64,000 nucleotides of DNA from RH-AL1 sp965277355. Lineage in GTDB: Bacteria; Pseudomonadota; Alphaproteobacteria; Rhizobiales; Beijerinckiaceae. Within the stretch, counting starts at the first letter, position 1, and each line of letters begins with the position of its first letter. Of this stretch, positions 51,811 through 59,580 are shown piece by piece. The notes below the pieces were generated by a model that did no database searches, was not told the DNA's origin, and worked only from the letters and a program-made list of their open reading frames with translations. A program made the position numbers and the translations under genes. Location of the stretch: positions 1,240,001 through 1,304,000 of the forward strand of contig CBDICN010000002.1 in NCBI GenBank assembly GCA_965277355.1. Direction: 5' to 3'.

Positions 51811-52687
51811 CTAGCCGAGGAAGCGCTGGACGATGTCCACGGTAGCCTGTGGGTTCTCCTCCATCAGCCAGTGCCCCGAGGCCGGCACGACGGCTCCCTC
51901 CACGTGATCGGCGACAAACCGCATGATCGTCTCCGCCGTGCTTCCGGCGGCCGCCTCACCGCCCATCGCCAGCACCGGGAACGCGAGTTTGCCGCCGTCC
52001 TCGATGAGCCTCCTGTTGTCCTCGGCGTCCTGCGGGAAGGCGTTGAATTGCGCGAAGCCCGCCCGCATCGCGCCGGGTAGCGCGTAGAGGGCGGCGTAGT
52101 GCGCCCGCATCGGCTCGCTTATGTCGGCGGGATCGGCCGAGAACTCGTTCCAGAAATGGTCGAGATAGATGCGCTCTCGGCCTGCCACCAGCCGTTCCAT
52201 GTCGGGGCCGCCGAAGCCAAAATGCCAGGTCCGGGGGATTGCCGGTGATCTGGTCCCAAGGACCGAGCCCCGGGATCGGCGCTTCCATCTGCACCCAGCG
52301 CGTCACCCGGTTACGATGCTGGGCCGCAAACGCGAAGGCGACAAGGCTGCCCATATCGTTGGATACCAGCGCCGTTCGCTCGATCCCGAGCGCATCCAGC
52401 ACCCCCGCCACATCCCCGGCTTGGGTCTTCTTGTCGTAGCCGCCGTCCGGCTTGGAGGATAGCCCAAGGCCGCGGAGATCGGGGACGATGACGGTGTGCG
52501 TGCCGGCCAGCGCCGCCGCCAGGGGCGCCCAAGAATCGCCGGTCAGGCCGTAACCGTGCAGCAGCAGCACCGCCGGACCAACGCCGCCGATCCGGGTATG
52601 GATGGTAGCGCCGTCGGTTTCGATGTCCTTCGTCGTGAAGCTGGCCGGGAACGGCATCAACACGCCATCGAGATCGGGGAAAGCCAT
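51811..52687 (-). pseudogene. Epoxide-hydrolase-like alpha/beta hydrolase, frameshifted
   Basis: The first part (52687 down to ~52240) reads MAFPDLDGVL, then ILLHG-like LLLHGYGLTGDSW, PDLRGLGLSS, and a nucleophile elbow SNDMGSLVAFAF with Asp, as in epoxide hydrolases and haloalkane dehalogenases. At a run of five G (52233-52237) the frame breaks. Removing one base restores GNPRTWHFGFGGPDMERLV, and the second part runs to the stop at 51811, with the catalytic His in ASGHWLMEE. The start at 52687 has AAGGAG 10 bases upstream. Either a true one-base insertion or a homopolymer error. Confidence 0.8.
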
Positions 52688-52748
52688 CGTCGGGGAACTC
52701 CTTGGCAATAGGCGGAGCGGAATGTTGAAAGGACGCGGTGCGCTGGAT

Positions 52749-53684
52749 TTAGGCGAAGCGATGAACCGCTTGGCTGGCGTTGTCCTGGTAGGCAGGGTTC
52801 GCCAGGTCCGGGACGATCTCGCTCTGATCCACCACGGGGCCGGTCAGCGCGCTGGCCTTGCTGGCGTAGAACACGCCACTCTTCAGCGCGGGGTCGTTCA
52901 GCCCGTCGATCAGCCGCTCGGCACCCTTGTCCACGCCCTGCGCCAGCCCGACCGCCGGCAGGACGAAGGGCATGAGCACGGACTTCAGCAGCAGCCTGAG
53001 TGGCAGCGGCATATCGCGGGTGACCTGCGTACCGCCCGTATTGCCGGGACTGACCGTGACCAGCTTCAGGCCGGGATGACGCCGCGCCGTGGCGGCCATC
53101 CACATCGCGGCAATGTACTTGACCTGCCCGTAGGCCAAGGTGCCGTCCGGCTTGCGCCCGCGGAAATAGCTCCCGTCGCACAGCGAGGCGAACTCGTCGG
53201 CCGAGGATGTGGCCATGACGGGCCGCTTCATCCCAAGCTTCGGGACGCCCCTCGCCGCCTCGCTTCCGGCGAACACGGCCGCACGCTTGAGCTTGCCGGT
53301 CCCGATCAATCCGTCCAGCAAGATCACGTGCCCCAATACGTTGGAGGCGAAGATCTCCGTCACGCCGTCCTTGGTCAGTGCCAACGGCGTCTTGCCGCCC
53401 GAGCCGCCCGCGTTCATCACCAGGTCGTCGATCGGCTGGTCCATGGAGGCCAGCGCCGCCCGGACCGAGGCCGGGTCGGCCACGTCCATGATGGTGACGG
53501 CGAAGATCGCCTTCCCCGTTGCCGCTTGCAGCTCCTTCTTCGCGAGGTCCGCCTTGGTGCGGCTGCGGCACGCCAGGATGATCTTTCCGTATTGGCTGGC
53601 CAGGGCCAGTTGCCGAGCGACCTCCTTGCCGATGCCGACATTAGCGCCCGTGATCATCGCGACCCGGCCTGCGGGACGATCCAT
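52749..53684 (-). CDS. Short-chain dehydrogenase/reductase
   Basis: A 311-residue NAD(P)-dependent oxidoreductase of the classical-to-extended SDR type, close to light-dependent protochlorophyllide-reductase-like/retinol-dehydrogenase-like members. The cofactor motif TGANVGIG is at 12-19, NAGG at 91-94, a Ser near 141, and the catalytic YGQVK with Tyr185 and Lys189, followed by SPGNTGGT. GGAGAG precedes the ATG by 4 bases. It is divergent from a TetR regulator 80 bases away and is followed 61 bases later by the hydrolase relic, suggesting a small regulated operon. Confidence 0.9.
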   Translation of the reverse strand: MDRPAGRVAMITGANVGIGKEVARQLALASQYGKIILACRSRTKADLAKKELQAATGKAIFAVTIMDVADPASVRAALASMDQPIDDLVMNAGGSGGKTPLALTKDGVTEIFASNVLGHVILLDGLIGTGKLKRAAVFAGSEAARGVPKLGMKRPVMATSSADEFASLCDGSYFRGRKPDGTLAYGQVKYIAAMWMAATARRHPGLKLVTVSPGNTGGTQVTRDMPLPLRLLLKSVLMPFVLPAVGLAQGVDKGAERLIDGLNDPALKSGVFYASKASALTGPVVDQSEIVPDLANPAYQDNASQAVHRFA

Positions 53685-53706
53685 GTTGCTCTCCGCCGGT
53701 AGATTA

Positions 53707-53729
53707 GCTACCGTAGCGTACGATATTAT
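53707..53729. promoter_or_regulatory. Candidate TetR operator and -10 element
   Basis: The 80-base divergent gap holds the palindrome GCTAC-C-GTAGC (53707-53717) directly followed by CGTACG and TATTAT (53724-53729), a likely -10 box for the TetR gene. Overlap of a palindrome with a promoter between divergent genes is the usual layout of a TetR-type autoregulated switch. Confidence 0.45.
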
Positions 53730-53764
53730 ATGAATGAGCAGTGGCGTCAAGGGTTGCGTACTCA

Positions 53765-54379
53765 ATGGTAGAAAATAGCTTCGTCAAACGGCTTCCCGGG
53801 CGCCCCCGCGAATTCGAGCCGGAGGAGGCGCTGGACCGGGCTGTCGAGATGTTTTGGGCCGACGGGTTCGAGGGCGTCGACGTAGACCGCATCGCCCGCG
53901 CCGTCGGCGTCACCAAGCCCAGCCTCTACCGGCTGTTCGGCGACAAGTCCTCGCTGTTTCTCCGGGCTTTGCAGCGTTATGGCGAGACGGTCGGCGCCGC
54001 GCCCCTCGTTGCCTTCAACGCGCAGCCCAAACTCGCTGACGCGGTGCGGGCCTTGTTGGAAGCGTCGGTGACGGCCGGCACCACGGAAGGAGGGCCGAAG
54101 GGCTGCCTCATGGCGTGCGTGGCCGTCGTGCAAGCTGAACACTCGCCGGAGATACGGGCCGCAATCACGCGCGGACTTGCTGCCCTCGCGGGCATCCTGG
54201 AACGACGGTTCGAGCAGGAGACGAGCAATGGTGTCCTGCCGCTCACCCTGTCAACTCGGGCGAGAAGCCGCCTCGTCGTGGATCTGATGCAAGGGCTTCT
54301 GCTGCGTGCCCGTGCCGGAGCCTCGCGCAATGATCTTCTTGAGGACGCGCGAGGCTATGTGCCGCTCATCCTAGGTTAG
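53765..54379 (+). CDS. TetR/AcrR family transcriptional regulator
   Basis: A 204-residue repressor. The N-terminal helix-turn-helix (GRPREFEPEEALDRAVEMFWADGFEGVDVDRIARAVGVTKPSLYRLFGDKSSLF) is classical TetR; the C-terminal ligand domain contains GGPKGCLMACVAV, as in the TetR group with a conserved GC motif. The ATG at 53765 is preferred; a GTG at 53741 is in frame. It probably controls the divergent SDR-hydrolase genes and itself. The ligand is unknown. Confidence 0.92.
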   Translation: MVENSFVKRLPGRPREFEPEEALDRAVEMFWADGFEGVDVDRIARAVGVTKPSLYRLFGDKSSLFLRALQRYGETVGAAPLVAFNAQPKLADAVRALLEASVTAGTTEGGPKGCLMACVAVVQAEHSPEIRAAITRGLAALAGILERRFEQETSNGVLPLTLSTRARSRLVVDLMQGLLLRARAGASRNDLLEDARGYVPLILG

Positions 54380-54683
54380 GGCGCCCTTCCCGTTCAGGCA
54401 GGCGGTAAAGAGTTCCATGCCGCGAGATGACGTTATCCATGAGGCGGGTCGATGAGCCCGGAGCTACGCGGAGAGCGAGTCACAGGTCGCCAGCCTACTC
54501 GCCTGACCACGCCTTCGCTTGAATCGCGACTTGGATCGCTCGCTTCTTCAAGGTCGGAGACGCGGGATCTGAGATAGGCCCCTGCCGGCGCTCACGGCGC
54601 TGCGCATCTCTCCGACATCCATGGTGCGCCTGGCAACCCACCGTCAAAGGCCGAGCCGCTTGCCTCTCGCCATCCGCCGCACC
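54380..54683. other. Intergenic region with an IS end-like sequence
   Basis: About 300 bases with no recognisable gene between the TetR gene and a small minus-strand gene. The 13 bases ATGACGTTATCCA at 54427-54439 equal the reverse complement of bases 41296-41308 in the left end of the IS630 element, suggesting a solo end left by an earlier insertion. Nothing else of note was seen. Confidence 0.5.
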
Positions 54684-54953
54684 TCAAGCGAATTGCGGCA
54701 TCGCCTGCAGTTCGACCATCGCGCGGCTCGCCGATTGCGCCAGCGTCTCCGCCGCGTTCTCTTCCTTCAGCCCGCCGCCGGCCCGGATCAGGTCGCGGCT
54801 CGTGCCGAACAGGAGCTTGGCGAGATCCGAGACGGCGTCGGCATCGGCGATGCCGGCTTCTTCAAGGCCATGGCGCGCGCGGGAATAAGCATCGCGGAGG
54901 ACCCGGAGATCCTGCTGATCGAAGACGGCGGAGATGGTGTTCGCTTGCGCCAT
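54684..54953 (-). CDS. Small hypothetical helical protein
   Basis: An 89-residue protein (MAQANTISAVFDQQDLRVLRDAYSRAR.. to ..ASRAMVELQAMPQFA) that is almost entirely helical. The ATG at 54953 is favoured over an upstream start at 55022, whose extra residues look like random sequence. No family is recognised; composition resembles small cytosolic regulators common in Rhizobiales. Confidence 0.55.
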   Translation of the reverse strand: MAQANTISAVFDQQDLRVLRDAYSRARHGLEEAGIADADAVSDLAKLLFGTSRDLIRAGGGLKEENAAETLAQSASRAMVELQAMPQFA

Positions 54954-55531
54954 GGACGTGGACTCGGAGAGGGAGAGTGGTGTCGCGACGCCACAGCTAA
55001 GAAGCAAACCCCAGGGCGTCAAATTAAATCTTGACAGCCATACTAAAGTCTAGATCGGCGGCGGATCAAAGCGCGCGACTCACACCTTTGAGACACAATC
55101 GGCGCGGGAACTTGAGGACGATACCGATGAGAGATTGCGCGATCCGCCGCCGCGCCGGCGCGACGACAGCCCCGGCCAATTGTCGGGCCGACGGCGATCC
55201 TCTAGCCGATCCTATTGGTGTAGCCTGGCCAGGCAGCCCGGAAAACCACATAAAGGCCGCCCTCGTCGTCGCGCTCGCCCTGGTGCCCGCGTCGCCCGTC
55301 CCGGCCGAGTCCTCGTCCAGCCACACCAACGCCTTCGGCCGCCAGACCAAGGCTCCCAAGCGGTCGCTGTTCGGCGTCCTCGGCTCCAAGGCGACGTGCA
55401 GGGATCCGGGCACGGCGGCGTCCAGGGGCTTCTGATCGTCTCCCGCGAAGACCGTCCGCCCGTCGTGGCGCCCGGGCGCGATCGACCTCGGGGCATCTGC
55501 GCTCCCGCGACGAATCAGGCATAAGGGGACG
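54954..55531. other. Long intergenic region before pdeM
   Basis: About 580 bases without a gene I can support. A frame at 55031-55435 contains a hydrophobic, signal-peptide-like stretch (ALVVALALVPASPVPAESS) but lacks a start codon close to it and any recognisable product. A TTGACA at 55030-55035 could be a -35 element, but no convincing -10 lies at the right distance. Confidence 0.4.
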
Positions 55532-56263
55532 ATGAACGCTCCTATCGGACGGCTCGAAGCCGGCGAGAAGGTCCTGCGCCTGCACGGATCGGCCTTTGTG
55601 GCCGACCCGTCCGGCGCGCTGTACTGGCCGGACGAGCACCTCCTCGTCGTCGCCGACCTCCACCTCGAGAAAGGCTCGTCCTACGCGGCGCGCCGCATCT
55701 TCCTGCCGCCCTATGATACGTCCGCGACGCTCACCCGCCTCGCGGAGGTGGTGACGCGGCTCGCTCCGCGCCGGGTGGTGGCGCTCGGCGATTCCTTCCA
55801 CGACGACGGCGCGGCCGGACGGCTGCTGCCGCACGATGTTCAGGCGCTGCAGGCGATCCAGACCGGACGCGACTGGACCTGGATCCGCGGCAACCACGAC
55901 CCCTCGCCCTACGCGCTGAGCGGCGACCATGCCGAACACCTCGCGATCGGGCCCATCTGCTTGCGGCATCACCCGTCGGTCTCGCCCTGCGACGGCGAGA
56001 TCGCCGGCCACCTCCACCCGGTCGCGATCGTCGGCGGCCGGGGCGGCGCGGTGCGGCGGCGCTGCTTCGTCGCCGATGCGCTGCGCTGCATCCTGCCGGC
56101 CTTCGGCGCCTATGCCGGCGGGCTCAACTTTCTCGACCGAGCCGTCGCCGGCCTGTTCGCGGACGCCGAACCCTACGCCCACGTGCTCGGGCGCGGCGCG
56201 GTGTTCACCGTCGCGCGGCGCCAGTGCCTGGTCGAGAGCCGCGGCGCGCGGCTCACCTGGTAG
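55532..56263 (+). CDS. pdeM: Ligase-associated DNA damage response endonuclease PdeM
   Basis: Metallophosphoesterase of the PdeM family, found with a DNA ligase, a DEXH helicase and an exonuclease in a bacterial DNA-repair gene set. The calcineurin-like motifs are ADLHLEKG at 41-48, LGDSFHD at 85-91, GNHD at 120-123 and GHLHP near 159. The 243-residue length is normal. AAGGGG lies before the ATG. None of the usual partner genes is next to it here: a SnoaL-like gene is convergent downstream and ~580 bases of non-coding sequence lie upstream. Confidence 0.9.
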   Translation: MNAPIGRLEAGEKVLRLHGSAFVADPSGALYWPDEHLLVVADLHLEKGSSYAARRIFLPPYDTSATLTRLAEVVTRLAPRRVVALGDSFHDDGAAGRLLPHDVQALQAIQTGRDWTWIRGNHDPSPYALSGDHAEHLAIGPICLRHHPSVSPCDGEIAGHLHPVAIVGGRGGAVRRRCFVADALRCILPAFGAYAGGLNFLDRAVAGLFADAEPYAHVLGRGAVFTVARRQCLVESRGARLTW

Positions 56264-56264
56264 C

Positions 56265-56648
56265 TCAAAAGCCCGTCGGTCCGACCGCGCCGACCCACCG
56301 GGCGACCTTGGCCTTCTCGTCCATGTAAAAGAAGTGGGTCATCGTCGGCCGCACGCTGTCCATCGCCGGATCGTCGAAGGTCATGTTGACCTTGCCGTGG
56401 AAGATCTTCAGCGCTGGGCTGTCCCAGAATTCGACCACGTCGTGATGCGCGGTGAAGCCGCGGTCGATGAACCGCCGCAGGTTCTCGCGGATCGTCTCGC
56501 GGCCGCGCCAGTCGGCGACGCCGAGATTGCAGATCGCATCGTCGGCGAAGCAATCGAACCCGTCGCCGAAGGTCTTGTCGTCGATCTCCTTCCACATCGC
56601 GAGCAGCCAGTCCGGCGCGGCGGTCTTGGTGAAGGTCATGGTGGTCAT
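56265..56648 (-). CDS. SnoaL-like / NTF2-fold protein
   Basis: A 127-residue protein with the cone-shaped alpha+beta NTF2 fold pattern: WLLAMWKEIDDKTFGDGFDCFADDAICNLG, WRGRETIRENLRRFID, HHDVVEFWD, then beta strands to ARWVGAVGPTGF. Members are polyketide cyclases, isomerases, dehydratases or simple ligand binders, so the reaction is unknown. The ATG at 56648 has AGGAG 6 bases upstream; ATG at 56654 is too close to the site. Confidence 0.82.
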   Translation of the reverse strand: MTTMTFTKTAAPDWLLAMWKEIDDKTFGDGFDCFADDAICNLGVADWRGRETIRENLRRFIDRGFTAHHDVVEFWDSPALKIFHGKVNMTFDDPAMDSVRPTMTHFFYMDEKAKVARWVGAVGPTGF

Positions 56649-56792
56649 CGTCATCTCCTGTAGATGGCACGCGAGGTGCCGGTTGCTTGATGCCGGCGAT
56701 CGAGTCGTGGGCGAAGGATCGTCTTCCGCTGCGTCCGCAGGCGAACATCATGGGGAGGCTTCTAAACGACTCGGCTTCGGCGAACTCGCCAA

Positions 56793-57509
56793 TCAGCCCT
56801 CGCTTCTTGCCATTGCGATGCCGAGCTTGCAGGCGACCGCTCGGGCGGTCGCCTCGCGCCGCCCGGTCATGTCGGCGAACGAGCGGCGGGCCCTGTCCAG
56901 GATCGCCGGCGGCGCGGTCTCCGGGGTGCCGCAATCGAACGGCGGTTCGGGCGCATAGGCCATGAACAGCTGGATTTCCTTGGCGACGTCCTCGCCGCGT
57001 AGCTCGGCCGCGAGCCGCAACGCGCCATCGATACCGGCGGTGACTCCGGCGGCGAACACCCACTCGCCGTCCACAACGACCCGCGCATCGACGGGGATCG
57101 CCCCGAAGTAGGGCAACAGGTGGAACGAGGCCCAGTGCGTGGTCGCCCGCCGCCCTTTCAGGAGACCGGCCGCGCCGCAGAGGAGCGCTCCGGTGCAGAC
57201 CGAAAAAAGGCGCGCGCACCGCGCCTGCCGGCGGATCCAGCCCAGCACCGCCTCGTCCTCCATCATCGCTTCCTGACCGAAGCCGCCCGGCACGTGGAGC
57301 ACGTCGAGTTGCGGCGCCTCCGACAGGGTGGCGTCTGGGGTCAGGCGCAGTCCCCTGATGTCGCGGACGGGCGCGAGGGTCTTGCCGTAGATTCGGTAGG
57401 TCGCGTGCGGGATGCGCGACAGCACCTCGAAGGGGCCGGTGAGATCGATCTGGTCGAGGCCTTCGAACAGCAGCGAACCGATCTGCAGGTGGGTTTCGGG
57501 CGGGATCAT
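56793..57509 (-). CDS. DJ-1/PfpI family protein, isonitrile-hydratase-like
   Basis: A 238-residue class I glutamine amidotransferase-like protein. The nucleophile elbow FSVCTGALL places the catalytic Cys at 105, with DVLHVPGGFGQEAM before it and a His in TTHWASFHLLPYFG after it, the pattern of isonitrile hydratase and of the sensor domain of GlxA regulators. It lacks an AraC-type DNA-binding domain. GAGGAG lies about 8 bases before the ATG. It is divergent from a GlxA-type regulator that has a homologous N-terminal domain. Confidence 0.87.
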   Translation of the reverse strand: MIPPETHLQIGSLLFEGLDQIDLTGPFEVLSRIPHATYRIYGKTLAPVRDIRGLRLTPDATLSEAPQLDVLHVPGGFGQEAMMEDEAVLGWIRRQARCARLFSVCTGALLCGAAGLLKGRRATTHWASFHLLPYFGAIPVDARVVVDGEWVFAAGVTAGIDGALRLAAELRGEDVAKEIQLFMAYAPEPPFDCGTPETAPPAILDRARRSFADMTGRREATARAVACKLGIAMARSEG

Positions 57510-57570
57510 GCGGGACTCCTCGAGTCTCTTCGGCGAGCGTTGGACAACGACATCCTACGCGAGCATGATC

Positions 57571-57584
57571 TGGCAAGAATGCCA
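57571..57584. promoter_or_regulatory. Palindrome overlapping the GlxA-type start
   Basis: TGGCA-AGAA-TGCCA spans the start codon at 57579 in the short space between two divergent genes. It is a candidate site for autoregulation by the AraC-type regulator; the evidence is only position and symmetry. Confidence 0.35.
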
Positions 57585-58571
57585 AGCACCCCTCCTATTT
57601 CGCCAAGGACGCCACGCACTGTCGAGATGCTGGCGTTTCCTTCGGTTCAACTGCTCGACGTCGCCGGGCCGCTCCAGGTGTTCGCGTCCTGCAACGATCT
57701 CGCCGTGCAGGCGGGCGGTCTCGCACCCTACGCGCCGCGCGTTGTGGCGCAGGACGGAACGAGCGTCGCCGCCTCCGCCGGACTCGACCTCCTCGTGCAC
57801 CCGCTCCCGCGAGCCGAGCGTGCGGTCGACACCCTGTTGGTCGCGGGTGGCCCGGGCGTCGAGGCGGCGGCCGCGGATCCCGCGCTGGTCGGCTGGGTCC
57901 GCGAACGCGCCAGCCATGCCCGGCGCGTGGCGTCGGTCTGTACCGGCGCCTTCCTTCTGGCGGCGGCAGGCATGCTGGACGGCAGGCGGGCCGTGACCCA
58001 CTGGTCGTTCTGCGGCGAACTCGCCCGCCGCTTCCCCGCCGTCGCCGTCGAGCCGGACCCGATCTTCGTGCGCGACGGCCCGGTTTGGACCTCCGCCGGC
58101 GTGACCGCCGGCATCGACCTCGCGCTCGCCTTGGTGGAGGAGGACCTCGGCCGCGCGGTCGCCCTCGACGTGGCGCGCTACCTCGTGGTTTTTCTCAAGC
58201 GCCCCGGCGGCCAGGCGCAGTTCAGCACCACGCTCTCGTTGCAGGCGGCGGAAGACACGTTCGGCGCTCTGCATGACTGGATCGACGCGCATCTCGAGCG
58301 TGACATCACGCTGCCGTTGCTTGCCGAACGAGCCGGCATGAGCGAGCGCAGCTTCAGCCGGCGCTACGCCGAGGCGACCGGCATGACGCCGGCCCGCGCC
58401 GTCGAGCGGTTGCGCGTCGAGGCCGCGCGGCGCCTCCTGTCGGACTCGGGCCTGCCGGTGAAGCGCATCTCGCAACGGTGCGGCTTCGGCTCGGAAGAAA
58501 CGATGCGCCGCAGCTTCCTGCGCCTGCTTGCCGCCACGCCGCGGGACTACAGGGCGAGGTTCCGCTCCTAG
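57579..58571 (+). CDS. GlxA-type transcriptional regulator (DJ-1/PfpI sensor + AraC domain)
   Basis: A 330-residue regulator. Residues 12-195 are a DJ-1/PfpI-like domain with VASVCTGAFLLAAAG (Cys121) and VTHWSFCGELARRFP. Residues 225-330 are an AraC helix-turn-helix pair (LLAERAGMSERSFSRRYAEATGMTPARAVERLRVEAARRLL, then IGF-like ISQRCGFGSEETMRRSFLRLLAATPRDYRARF). The sensor domain is paralogous to the divergent PfpI-like enzyme, which it probably controls. A degenerate copy of its 3' end lies 0.9 kb downstream. Confidence 0.92.
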   Translation: MPSTPPISPRTPRTVEMLAFPSVQLLDVAGPLQVFASCNDLAVQAGGLAPYAPRVVAQDGTSVAASAGLDLLVHPLPRAERAVDTLLVAGGPGVEAAAADPALVGWVRERASHARRVASVCTGAFLLAAAGMLDGRRAVTHWSFCGELARRFPAVAVEPDPIFVRDGPVWTSAGVTAGIDLALALVEEDLGRAVALDVARYLVVFLKRPGGQAQFSTTLSLQAAEDTFGALHDWIDAHLERDITLPLLAERAGMSERSFSRRYAEATGMTPARAVERLRVEAARRLLSDSGLPVKRISQRCGFGSEETMRRSFLRLLAATPRDYRARFRS

Positions 58572-58657
58572 CGCCTCCGGCAACCGGGGCCGCGCTTTTG
58601 GTCACGGTCGTACCCCCGCGGGCGGCGCGCTGGGAGATCTGGGAAAGAGAACCACAC

Positions 58658-58800
58658 ATGATTCAGAGGGCGCACGCTGCCCGTCGACGCTTATCGGCCT
58701 TTCTCGAAAAGGCCGTGCCGCGCGCTGGCCTCCTGGTGCTTCCTCCTTTCGCAGGCCTCGGCCTTTCCGCGCCGACGCCCCCGGCGGTCGGCGCGCTCGA
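58658..58800 (+). pseudogene. Relic of the dsbD 5' end (tandem duplication)
   Basis: Starts ATGATTCAGAG and translates as MIQRAHAARRRLSAFLEKAVPRAG, then LLVLPPFAGLGLSAPTPPA, matching the dsbD start MIQSPNAARPRLSALIDWAVSCAG, VLVLPLASLGLAAPAAA. The same GAGAACNNNATATG-like leader precedes both. Similarity stops near 58800, after the signal peptide. It lies 87 bases past the GlxA-type stop. I infer a broken copy from a duplication of the regulator/dsbD junction. Confidence 0.75.
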
Positions 58801-58919
58801 CAAGTCGTCCCTGAGATCGGGCCGGGTAGAGCGACCGAGATCAGCGGGTGGACTGAACCGAATGCAGGATGGGCAATTAGCTCGCCACACGAGGCTCGAG
58901 GCATTTACGGAGAGCGCGC

Positions 58920-59153
58920 ATGAGCTCGGAATGGATTATCGGGGCTTTGGCCTTCATAACGATCGGCGGCGTGTTGGGGATCTCCGTCTTCCACTTCGGC
59001 TTTCACCTGAAGGATCCGAAGAATATGGCCGCCGCGAAGTCAGTTGCCAAGGACCGCGAGTCCGCTACCACCAAGGTGGCTCCCAACGTGGGGCAGCCCG
59101 AGGCTGCTCTCCGCACCCGGCTCAATAATTCCGAAGCCTCGATCAAGCGCTGA
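58920..59153 (+). CDS. Small single-span membrane protein, hypothetical
   Basis: A 77-residue protein with one transmembrane helix (WIIGALAFITIGGVLGISVFHFGF) near the N-terminus and a hydrophilic cytosolic or periplasmic tail (KDRESATTKVAPNVGQPEAALRTRLNNSEASIKR). GGAG lies 5 bases before the ATG. It lies inside the duplicated interval between regulator and dsbD. No family is recognised. Confidence 0.55.
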   Translation: MSSEWIIGALAFITIGGVLGISVFHFGFHLKDPKNMAAAKSVAKDRESATTKVAPNVGQPEAALRTRLNNSEASIKR

Positions 59154-59580
59154 GACAGTGAGAAGCTCAGACGAGGCTGGCTCGAAGCGCTTCTGCAGCA
59201 CGAGCTGTACGAGCCGGTTCACGCGAGGTACGGGCAGAAGTCGTTTCGCTACGTGCTTCAAGAACGCTTGATGGTCGATCAAGCTTGCAGTCCATAGCTG
59301 AGACCCAATCTGCTGATCGGGACCAGTTCCTATCGTCACGGCCGAACAGAGGCTCGTGTTCGGATTCGACGCTTTGCGGCTATGGTCTGCGTTCCCTTCA
59401 AATGCTCGCGACTTGGATGCTCGGCAGCTTCGTGCCCCGCCTGCCCGCTATGCCGCGGGACTACAGGGTCAGAATCGGCTCCCAAGGCCACCGGCAGCGC
59501 GCGTTGCGCGTCAGTCGCGCGTCGAGTCACGTTGCGCCCTACCAGCTGGCGCGCTAGGGAGCCTGGAAAGAGAACGAAAT
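59154..59580. other. Interval with relic of the GlxA regulator 3' end
   Basis: About 430 bases between the small membrane gene and dsbD. Apart from the relic at 59421-59490 and the dsbD leader, nothing recognisable is seen. Confidence 0.5.
59421..59490 (+). pseudogene. Relic of the GlxA-type regulator 3' end
   Basis: The stretch containing GGCAGCTTC, CCGCCTGCCCGC and GCGGGACTACAGGG translates as GSFVPRLPAMPRDYRVRIGS, matching the true regulator end RSFLRLLAATPRDYRARFRS. The distance from GCGGGACTACAGG to the following dsbD ATG is 126 bases here and 117 in the first copy. This is the downstream half of the same duplication as the dsbD relic at 58658. Confidence 0.7.

Noticed and set aside
52233..52237. 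Programmed frameshift in the hydrolase
   Set aside because: The run is short, without a slippery heptamer or stimulatory structure, and the gene family does not use frameshifting.
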